Shown piece after piece: positions 12,294-18,599 of a stretch of 18,599 nucleotides of DNA. Source of the DNA: Cellulomonadaceae bacterium (GTDB lineage Bacteria; Actinomycetota; Actinomycetes; Actinomycetales; Cellulomonadaceae); assembly GCA_031283115.1 (NCBI GenBank), contig JAITCK010000133.1, positions 1-18,599 of the forward strand, written 5' to 3'. The notes beneath the pieces were generated by a model. The model worked only from the letters and a program-made list of their open reading frames with translations, had not been told where the DNA came from and searched no databases. The translations under genes were made by a program, and so were the position numbers. Each line of letters opens with the position of its first letter. The stretch's first letter is position 1.

Positions 12294-13984
12294 GCGGGAC
12301 TTCTTCGGCGCGGGTTTCGCTGGCGCCGACATCGTCGTCGGGCGCTTCGCTGACCAGGGCATCCTCGCTGACCGGAACCGCCGCCCTCCTCCGCTTCAAC
12401 CTCCGCCGTGACCGGATCCGCATCGGCGTGTGGACCCTGTCGATCGGCGTCATGTACCTCTACTGCGTGGTCGCCCTGGGCGGCATGTTCGGTACGGCGG
12501 AGGCTCAGCAGCAGCGGGCGGCCCTGATGTCCACTCCGGCGTCGGTGCTTTTGGCCGGGCCGGGTTACGGGCTGGACCACTACACGCTGGGCCCCATCAT
12601 GGCCAACGAGTTGCTGCTCTGGTTCATCGTTGCCGTCGGCATCATGTCCATTCTTCAGGTGGTGCGCCTGACGCGGGCCGAAGAGGAATCGGGCCGGTCA
12701 GAGTTGATTCGCGCGGGCGCGGTGGGCCGCCATGCCCCCTCTGTCGCCGCAGCCCTGACCGTGGTGGTGGCCAATGTCATCATCGCGGTCGTGAGTTGTG
12801 CCGCCCTGGTAGGCGGTGGGTTGGCGGCGGGGGAGTCGCTGGCCTACGTGGCCGCTGTGGCCCTGGGATCGCTGGTCTTTGGTGCTGTCGCCTTGGTGAC
12901 GGCGCAGGTCACCGAGCATGGGCGCGGAGCCTCCGGCATGGCCATTGCCGCCCTCATGGTCGCGGTGGCGGTGCGGGGCGCCGGAGATGTTGAGGGACTG
13001 AGCCGCACCCCGTCGCAGCATGGGTCGCCGCTGAGTTGGTTTTCCCCGATTGGTTGGATGCAGCAGACGCGGCTCTACGTGGACCTGCGGGTTTGGCCTT
13101 TGGCCTTGCCGGTCGCGCTCATTGCCGTGTTGGTGGGAGTCTCAGCCCTACTGGCTGGCCGTCGTGACTTCGGGGCTGGCCTTATCGCCGTCAAACCGGG
13201 CCGGGCCGACGCGGGTCAGTGCCTGCGGTCGCCGCTGGCGGTGACCTGGCGACAGCAGCGGTCCATGACCCTGTGGTGGGCCTTTGGGTTCGCGCTCATG
13301 TTCGCCGCATCGGGCACCTACATCGACTCCATCGGCTCCATGATGCGCGACATGATCGCCCAGAACCCGGCCGTGGGAAACATCTTCAACGCCCACGACA
13401 TCACCGGGTCCTTTGTCGGTGTGCTGCTCCTTTTGGGGGCGGTGACCGCTGCGGCCTACGGCATGTCCGCCCTGGGCCGGGCGCGGGCGGAAGAATCCGC
13501 AGGCCGGGCCGAATACCTGCTGGCCACGCCCATCTCCCGTGCCCGTTGGCTGGCTGCCCAGATGGCAGTGCCCGTCACCGGGGCTGCCGCCCTCATGGTG
13601 CTGGCCGGGGTGACCACCTGGGCCGGGGCAGTGTCCTCCGGTGTGACGGACCCTGGCCTGGGCGACTACCTCCTCGCCTCCCTGACCTGGTTGCCCGCTG
13701 TGGCCGTGGTGCTCGGGTGTGTTGCGGCCCTCTACGGCTGGGCACCCCGCCTCATGCCAGTGGGCTGGGCCTTTGTCGCCTGGGGGGTCTTTGCTGGGAT
13801 TTTCGGCCAGGCCATGAACCTGCCCGGCTGGGCGCTCGGTATGTCGCCCTTCCACTGGGTGCCCAACACCATGATGACCGGGGCACACCATTACTGGCCG
13901 GTGGCCTGGCTGACGGTCATTGCTGTAGCCCTGTTCGTGGCGGCTTTCGTGGGGTTCAGGCGTCGCAATATTCCTGTCGCCTGA
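12290..13984 (+). CDS. ABC exporter permease (polyketide antibiotic exporter-like, two-lobed)
   Basis: A 564-aa membrane protein with roughly twelve hydrophobic segments, the size and shape of actinomycete exporters annotated as polyketide or tetronasin-type ABC permeases. An internal duplication is visible. [19 protein letters not shown] (129-147) corresponds to [21 protein letters not shown] (397-417), and [16 protein letters not shown] (249-264) to [13 protein letters not shown] (517-529). One polypeptide therefore provides both permease halves for an ATPase dimer. The N-terminal 30 residues are Ser/Ala/Thr-rich. The GTG start overlaps the ATPase stop (GTGA). The role is probably efflux of a hydrophobic antibiotic-like compound; the substrate is not determinable. 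Confidence 0.87.
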   Translation: MSGTSSARVSLAPTSSSGASLTRASSLTGTAALLRFNLRRDRIRIGVWTLSIGVMYLYCVVALGGMFGTAEAQQQRAALMSTPASVLLAGPGYGLDHYTLGPIMANELLLWFIVAVGIMSILQVVRLTRAEEESGRSELIRAGAVGRHAPSVAAALTVVVANVIIAVVSCAALVGGGLAAGESLAYVAAVALGSLVFGAVALVTAQVTEHGRGASGMAIAALMVAVAVRGAGDVEGLSRTPSQHGSPLSWFSPIGWMQQTRLYVDLRVWPLALPVALIAVLVGVSALLAGRRDFGAGLIAVKPGRADAGQCLRSPLAVTWRQQRSMTLWWAFGFALMFAASGTYIDSIGSMMRDMIAQNPAVGNIFNAHDITGSFVGVLLLLGAVTAAAYGMSALGRARAEESAGRAEYLLATPISRARWLAAQMAVPVTGAAALMVLAGVTTWAGAVSSGVTDPGLGDYLLASLTWLPAVAVVLGCVAALYGWAPRLMPVGWAFVAWGVFAGIFGQAMNLPGWALGMSPFHWVPNTMMTGAHHYWPVAWLTVIAVALFVAAFVGFRRRNIPVA

Positions 13985-14003
13985 CCGACACGCGATCTGT
14001 CGG
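13985..14003. terminator. Hairpin directly after the exporter permease stop
   Basis: CCGACA (13985-13990), 7-nt loop, TGTCGG (13998-14003), starting at the first base after the TGA stop. There is no U-tract. It probably separates the exporter operon from leuS. Confidence 0.4.
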
Positions 14004-14026
14004 CGGGGAATGTCCGATGGGGCGTC

Positions 14027-14032
14027 TACTAT
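14027..14032 (+). promoter_or_regulatory. -10 box TACTAT of leuS (leaderless)
   Basis: TACTAT ends 7 nt before GTG 14040. A transcript starting there would exclude the in-frame ATG at 14010, so the box decides the start codon. With no leader, T-box or peptide attenuation is not possible from this promoter. Confidence 0.6.
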
Positions 14033-14039
14033 CTGCCGG

Positions 14040-17000
14040 GTGAACAACGTGGCGGAAACCCTCAACGCATCCGAGACCCCCCAAGGCCCGGCCTTCCGAT
14101 ACACCCCGGCCCTGGCCGAGCAGATCGAGTTGCGCTGGCAAGACCGCTGGGAGGAACGCGGCACCTTCTACGCCGCCAACCCCGGCGACGGCTCCGACGC
14201 CGCAGTGGGCGGCGGCCTGGCCGGACCGGCTGGTGCTGCTGCGTCGGGTGCCCCCTTCTTCATCATGGACATGTTTCCCTACCCGTCGGGCGCGGGCCTA
14301 CACGTGGGCCACCCGCTGGGCTACATTGCCACGGACGTGGTGGGCCGCTTCCGTCGCATGTGCGGTGACAACGTGCTACACGCCCTGGGCTATGACGCCT
14401 TTGGCCTGCCCGCCGAGCAGTATGCCGTGCAGACGGGCCAGCACCCGCGCGTGACCACGGAAGAAAACATTGCGACGATGGCCCGCCAACTGCGCCGCAT
14501 GGGCTTAGGCCACGACCCCCGCCGCTCTTTCGCCACCATCGACCCCGATTATGTCCGATGGACCCAATGGATTTTCCTGCAAATCTTCGACTCCTGGTAC
14601 GACGACAACGCCGCCTGGACGGACACGACGGGGGCGGCCCGCGTCGGCAAGGCCCGTCGTATCGCTGACTTGCGTACCGAACTTGCCTCCGGTGCCCGTG
14701 ACGTTCCTGGTCACGACGGCGACAATGCGGGAGGTGCCGTCTGGGCTGCCTTGACCGCCGACCAGCAGCGGGACGTCATCGACGGTCAACGCCTGGCCTA
14801 CGTCGACAACTCGCCCGTCAACTGGTGTCCCGGCTTGGGAACCGTCCTGGCCAACGAGGAAGTCACCAACGACGGGCGCTCGGAGCGCGGCAACTTCCCT
14901 GTTTTCACTCAGGCCCTGCGCCAATGGAAGATGCGCATCACCGCCTTTGCCGACCGTCTCACCGATGACCTAGACCTCATCGACTGGCCGGAGCCGGTCA
15001 AGTTGATGCAACGCAACTGGATTGGCCGGTCCACGGGCGCCACCGTCTCCTTCCATGTGGTGGGTAACGACGCCTCCGATGCGTCGGCTGGTGGCGAATT
15101 TGTTGAAGTGTTCACCACCCGCCCCGACACCCTTTTTGGCGCCACCTTTATGGTGGTGGCCCCCGAACACCCCCTGCTGGACGAGGTGCCCGCCGAATGG
15201 CCGGAAGGCACCCGGGCTGCCTGGACGGGCGGACACAAAACCCCGCTGGCAGCCGTGGCCGACTACCGGGCCAAAGCTGCCGCGAAAACGTCTGACCAGC
15301 GCACCGACGACGCCACCGCTAAGACGGGCGTGTTCAGCGGCCACCTGGCCGTCAACCCCATCACCGGCGCCTACATTCCCGTGTTCACCGCCGACTACGT
15401 GCTCATGGATTACGGCACGGGCGCCATCATGGCCGTGCCTGGCGGCGACGACCGCGACTTCGACTTCGCTGCCGCCTACGACCTGCCCGTCATCTACACC
15501 GTTTTGCCCGACCCGTCCGCCCCGGGCGGCGGCCTGCCCGCCGGTTTTGAGGGCGCCTACACGGCCGACGGCGTTGTCGTCCATTCCCCGGCCTCCGCCC
15601 AGGTGCAAGAGGACGTTGACCACATTTACGGGCCTGCCGCCCCCGCCGACGCTCCCGTCCTCAACGGTATGGCCGTCGCCGAGGCCAAGGCCGCCATGAT
15701 TGACTGGCTGGAAGCTCACAACCTGGGCGAAGGAGCCGTCACCTACCGGCTGCGGGACTGGCTTTTCAGCCGTCAACGCTACTGGGGTGAGCCCTTCCCC
15801 ATCGTCTGGGATGCGGGCGACCGTCCGGTCGCCCTTCCCGCCGCCATGCTGCCCGTCGACCTGCCTGACGTGCCCGACTACGCCCCCCGCACCTTCGAAC
15901 CCACCGACGCAGGCTCGGAACCGGAAGCCCCCCTGGGGCGAAACCCGGAATGGGTTACCGTGACGTTGGATTTGGGTGACGGCCCCCAGCAGTATCGCCG
16001 TGACACCAACACCATGCCCAACTGGGCAGGGTCTTGCTGGTACTACCTGCGCTACCTGAACCCCACCTGGGCACCTGCTGACGCTGACGCGCCCGTTGTC
16101 CCTGCTGACTTGGATGCTTACTGGATGGGTCCGCGCCATAATGCGACCTCTGGGCCTGCTGGCGGCGTAGACCTCTACGTGGGCGGCGTCGAACACGCGG
16201 TGTTGCACCTGCTCTACGCCCGCTTCTGGCACAAAGTCCTCTTTGACCTGGGCTACACGGCTGCCATGGAGCCCTTTGGCAAACTCTTCAACCAGGGCTA
16301 CATTCAGGCCTACGCCTTCACCGACGCCCGCGGCGCCTACGTGCCCGCCGCCGACGTGACCGGCGACGAACAAGACGGCTTCACCTACGCTGGGGAACCT
16401 GTCAGCCGCGAATACGGCAAGATGGGCAAGTCCTTGAAAAACGTGGTCACCCCCGACGAGATGTACGCCAACTATGGCGCCGACACCTTCCGCGTCTACG
16501 AAATGTCTATGGGGCCACTAGACCTGTCCCGTCCCTGGAACACCCGCGACGTCATCGGCTCGCAGCGCTTTTTGCAACGCCTGTGGCGCAACGCCGTCGA
16601 CGAGGAAACCGGGGCCGTCACCGTCGTCGATGCCCCCGCCGCCCCCGACACCCTGCGGGCCGTTCACCGGGCCATCGCCGATCTCACCGCCGAAACGGAG
16701 GGGATGCGGCCCAACACGGCCATCGCCAAACTCATCACCCTCAACAACCACTTGACCGGCCTGGATGCTGTTCCGCGCGAAGCTATCGAGCCGCTGGTGT
16801 TGATGACGGCCCCCATCGCCCCCCACATTGCTGAAGAGTTGTGGGAAAAGTTGGGGCACGATGAGTCCCTGGCCCGCCAGCCCTGGCCAGTTGCAGACGC
16901 TGCCTTCCTGGTGGAAGACACGGTCACCTGCATCGTCCAAGTCCAAGGCAAAGTCCGGGGCCGCCTGGAAGTCCCCCCCAGCATCAGCGACGCCGATCTG

Positions 17001-17105
17001 GAAGCCGCCGCCCTAGCCGACCCGGCCGTCATCAAGTTCATTGACGGTCAACCGGTTCGCAAGGTTATTGTGCGTGCCCCCAAACTCGTCAACATTGTCG
17101 TGTGA
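14040..17105 (+). CDS. leuS: Leucyl-tRNA synthetase
   Basis: A 1021-aa class Ia synthetase that charges tRNA-Leu. HVGH (88-91, the HIGH motif) follows [10 protein letters not shown], and KMGKS (794-798, the KMSKS motif) is in [11 protein letters not shown]. The editing (CP1) domain includes [26 protein letters not shown] and [22 protein letters not shown]. In the latter, the histidine found in the E. coli motif (GHDQRD) is Gly469, while the aspartates are kept. The C-terminal tRNA-binding region ends [22 protein letters not shown], as usual. A Gly/Ala-rich insertion (about 46-70) sits just before the HIGH region. The start is GTG 14040 ([11 protein letters not shown]), not the in-frame ATG 10 codons earlier, because the -10 box lies between them. 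Confidence 0.97.
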   Translation: MNNVAETLNASETPQGPAFRYTPALAEQIELRWQDRWEERGTFYAANPGDGSDAAVGGGLAGPAGAAASGAPFFIMDMFPYPSGAGLHVGHPLGYIATDVVGRFRRMCGDNVLHALGYDAFGLPAEQYAVQTGQHPRVTTEENIATMARQLRRMGLGHDPRRSFATIDPDYVRWTQWIFLQIFDSWYDDNAAWTDTTGAARVGKARRIADLRTELASGARDVPGHDGDNAGGAVWAALTADQQRDVIDGQRLAYVDNSPVNWCPGLGTVLANEEVTNDGRSERGNFPVFTQALRQWKMRITAFADRLTDDLDLIDWPEPVKLMQRNWIGRSTGATVSFHVVGNDASDASAGGEFVEVFTTRPDTLFGATFMVVAPEHPLLDEVPAEWPEGTRAAWTGGHKTPLAAVADYRAKAAAKTSDQRTDDATAKTGVFSGHLAVNPITGAYIPVFTADYVLMDYGTGAIMAVPGGDDRDFDFAAAYDLPVIYTVLPDPSAPGGGLPAGFEGAYTADGVVVHSPASAQVQEDVDHIYGPAAPADAPVLNGMAVAEAKAAMIDWLEAHNLGEGAVTYRLRDWLFSRQRYWGEPFPIVWDAGDRPVALPAAMLPVDLPDVPDYAPRTFEPTDAGSEPEAPLGRNPEWVTVTLDLGDGPQQYRRDTNTMPNWAGSCWYYLRYLNPTWAPADADAPVVPADLDAYWMGPRHNATSGPAGGVDLYVGGVEHAVLHLLYARFWHKVLFDLGYTAAMEPFGKLFNQGYIQAYAFTDARGAYVPAADVTGDEQDGFTYAGEPVSREYGKMGKSLKNVVTPDEMYANYGADTFRVYEMSMGPLDLSRPWNTRDVIGSQRFLQRLWRNAVDEETGAVTVVDAPAAPDTLRAVHRAIADLTAETEGMRPNTAIAKLITLNNHLTGLDAVPREAIEPLVLMTAPIAPHIAEELWEKLGHDESLARQPWPVADAAFLVEDTVTCIVQVQGKVRGRLEVPPSISDADLEAAALADPAVIKFIDGQPVRKVIVRAPKLVNIVV

Positions 17106-17111
17106 GCATTG

Positions 17112-17133
17112 CCCCGCCGTCAGATACGCGGGG
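17112..17133. terminator. Hairpin shortly after leuS
   Basis: CCCCGC (17112-17117) pairs with GCGGGG (17128-17133) around a 10-nt loop, 6 bp past the leuS stop. No U-run follows directly. Confidence 0.3.
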
Positions 17134-17166
17134 GGTTGAGTGGGGTTGTGAATCGGCCTAGTTGTG

Positions 17167-17193
17167 CCCAACCACCGGGTGGCGGGAGTTTTT
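17167..17193 (+). terminator. Probable intrinsic terminator of leuS
   Basis: A short GC hairpin (CCAC, CGG, GTGG, extended by CCC/GGG across a small bulge) is followed 2 nt later by TTTTT (17189-17193), the only hairpin plus T-run noted in this window. Confidence 0.45.
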
Positions 17194-17259
17194 CGGCGTC
17201 GGATGCGCGGGGGAGGGACGCTGGGTGTGTTCGGACTACCGCCGACGCCCGGACACGGG

Positions 17260-17277
17260 TACTCTCTCGCGGGAGTA
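17260..17277 (+). promoter_or_regulatory. Candidate sufB -10 overlapping an inverted repeat
   Basis: TACTCT (17260-17265) fits the TANNNT -10 of this window, about 67 nt before sufB. It lies in the inverted repeat TACTCTC (17260-17266) / GGGAGTA (17271-17277), with one G-T mismatch and a 4-nt centre, which could be an operator or a 5' hairpin. No clear -35. Confidence 0.3.
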
Positions 17278-17332
17278 ACTGAGCCTGGCTGGTGCGCGCG
17301 GCGTACCGGGCGGGCCCGAGTCAAGGAGCGAG

Positions 17333-18599
17333 ATGACGCAGCCGGTTGCCGCAACAGCGGCAGATACGGGACAAACCCAGCGCAGCGACGAGGAGATTAT
17401 TGCCTCCATCGGTGCCTACGAGTACGGATGGCATGACTCTGACGCTGCCGGTGCCGCCGCCAAGCGCGGCCTGGACGCCGACGTGGTGCGGGAGATTAGC
17501 GCGCTGAAAAGCGAGCCGGACTGGATGCTGGACTTCCGCCTGCGGGCTCTGGGCTTGTTCGATAAAAAGCCCATGCCCAACTGGGGGGCCGACCTGACCG
17601 GCATCGACTTCGACTCCATCAAATACTTTGTCCGCTCCACGGAGAAGCAGGCTGCCTCCTGGGATGACCTGCCCGAGGACATCAAGAGCACCTACGACCG
17701 CCTGGGTATTCCCGAGGCGGAGAAGCAGCGGCTGGTGGCCGGTGTGGCCGCCCAATACGAGTCTGAGGTGGTCTACCACCAGATTCGAGAAGACCTGGAA
17801 AAGCAGGGTGTCATCTTTCTGGACACTGACACGGCCCTGCGTGAGCACCCGGACCTTTTCCGCGAATACTTCGGCACCGTCATCCCTGCCGGTGACAACA
17901 AGTTTGCAGCCCTCAACTCGGCCGTCTGGTCGGGTGGGTCTTTCGTCTACGTGCCTCCCGGCGTCCATGTGGAAATCCCGCTCCAGGCCTACTTCCGCAT
18001 CAACACGGAAAACATGGGCCAGTTTGAGCGGACCCTCATCATTGCCGACGAAGGCTCTTACGTGCACTATGTGGAAGGTTGCACCGCGCCCATCTACTCG
18101 ACCGACTCCCTCCACTCGGCGGTGGTCGAAATCATCGTCAAAAAGAACGCCCGCGTCCGCTACACCACCATCCAAAACTGGTCCAACAACGTCTACAACC
18201 TCGTCACCAAGCGGGCCACCGCCGCCGAAGGCGCAACCATGGAATGGGTGGACGGCAACATCGGGTCCAAGGTGACCATGAAATACCCGGCCATCTGGCT
18301 CCTGGGTGAGCACGCCCGCGGCGAAACCCTGTCCATCGCTTTTGCCGGCGAAGGCCAGCACCAGGATGCGGGCGCCAAAATGGTGCACGCCGCCCCCCGC
18401 ACGTCGTCATCCATCGTCAGCAAGTCTGTGGCCCGAGGCGGTGGTCGCACCAGTTACCGTGGCCTAGTCCAGGTGCAAGAAGGGGCTAAAGGCTCAGCGT
18501 CCAACGTGTTGTGTGACGCCCTGCTGGTGGATCAAATCTCCCGGTCTGACACCTACCCCTACGTTGATGTGCGCGAAGACGACGTGTCTATGGGCCACG
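17333..18599 (+). CDS. sufB: Fe-S cluster assembly scaffold SufB, 5' part
   Basis: The frame stays open from ATG 17333 to the window end: 422 complete codons of a protein usually near 470-480 aa. Conserved SufB segments are [17 protein letters not shown] N-terminus (here [12 protein letters not shown]), [81 protein letters not shown] (with Cys250 at the position of the catalytic/sulfur-relay cysteine) and [37 protein letters not shown]. SufB works with SufC and SufD as the SufBC2D scaffold, accepting sulfur from the SufS cysteine desulfurase. The SD AAGGAG (17323-17328) supports the start. The gene is probably first in a suf operon; no SufR-like regulator gene precedes it in the window. Confidence 0.97.
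   Translation, partial: MTQPVAATAADTGQTQRSDEEIIASIGAYEYGWHDSDAAGAAAKRGLDADVVREISALKSEPDWMLDFRLRALGLFDKKPMPNWGADLTGIDFDSIKYFVRSTEKQAASWDDLPEDIKSTYDRLGIPEAEKQRLVAGVAAQYESEVVYHQIREDLEKQGVIFLDTDTALREHPDLFREYFGTVIPAGDNKFAALNSAVWSGGSFVYVPPGVHVEIPLQAYFRINTENMGQFERTLIIADEGSYVHYVEGCTAPIYSTDSLHSAVVEIIVKKNARVRYTTIQNWSNNVYNLVTKRATAAEGATMEWVDGNIGSKVTMKYPAIWLLGEHARGETLSIAFAGEGQHQDAGAKMVHAAPRTSSSIVSKSVARGGGRTSYRGLVQVQEGAKGSASNVLCDALLVDQISRSDTYPYVDVREDDVSMGH

Noticed and set aside
13148..14164. 338-codon minus-strand frame across the exporter permease and leuS start
   Set aside because: Gly/His/Pro/Arg-rich translation without recognisable motifs, antisense to a well supported membrane protein.
14970..16373. 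Long 467-codon open frame on the minus strand opposite leuS
   Set aside because: Repetitive Gly/Val/His-rich translation with no domain, fully antisense to strongly conserved leuS; typical of GC-rich shadow frames.
17321..18388. 355-codon minus-strand frame opposite sufB
   Set aside because: No domain in the translation; the plus strand encodes unmistakable SufB throughout.
1..18599. CRISPR array, rRNA or tRNA genes, complete insertion sequence or prophage
   Set aside because: No regularly spaced repeats, no cloverleaf or rRNA-like sequence, and no transposase, integrase or phage structural protein was recognised in any frame.

Overview
The window is GC-rich (roughly two thirds G+C by eye), densely coding, and uses GTG starts freely. 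Together with actinobacterial-style VKOR, TrmB, LeuRS and SufB proteins, this points to an actinomycete (Actinomycetota). I cannot name the genus. Many conserved enzymes carry Gly/Ala/Ser/Asp-rich insertions. Most first genes of transcription units have no Shine-Dalgarno (SD) sequence. Instead a TANNNT -10 box ends 6 nt (range 6-8) before the start codon, the signature of leaderless mRNAs.

Layout. 1-300: 3' end of a GNAT acetyltransferase. 452-3599: small metabolic or repair-type genes: a Nudix hydrolase, a HAD phosphatase (minus strand), a P-loop kinase, a DUF1905 protein and a YigZ/IMPACT protein. 3690-6867: a likely resistance region with a ClbS/DfsB-like protein, a divergent TetR repressor with a 32-bp palindromic operator, and the ABC ATPase plus ABC-2 permease it probably controls. 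7014-8063: a class II Fic protein. 8064-8925: 862 bp with no convincing gene, but with a CRP/GlxR-like palindrome, a possible IS256-type end, a degenerate tandem repeat and a strong hairpin. 8926-11457: trmB, then an ATP-grasp ligase translationally coupled to a VKOR-family membrane oxidoreductase. 11544-13984: a second ABC exporter (ATPase plus 564-aa two-lobed permease), with a C10 tract inside its promoter spacer. 14040-17105: leuS. 17333-18599: sufB, running off the window and probably opening a suf Fe-S assembly operon.

How it fits together. leuS, trmB and sufB are housekeeping genes. Interspersed are stress and resistance functions: two exporters, a ClbS-like detoxifier, a Fic AMPylase, and Nudix and HAD housecleaning enzymes. 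The best regulatory signals are (i) the TetR/ABC intergenic region, where two divergent promoters share one self-complementary -35 hexamer at the centre of the operator, with three ACCGWWCGGT boxes spaced in multiples of 16 bp; (ii) the C10 tract between a consensus -35 and the -10 of the second exporter, which could vary expression by slippage; and (iii) the repeated leaderless promoter layout, which also fixes several start codons.
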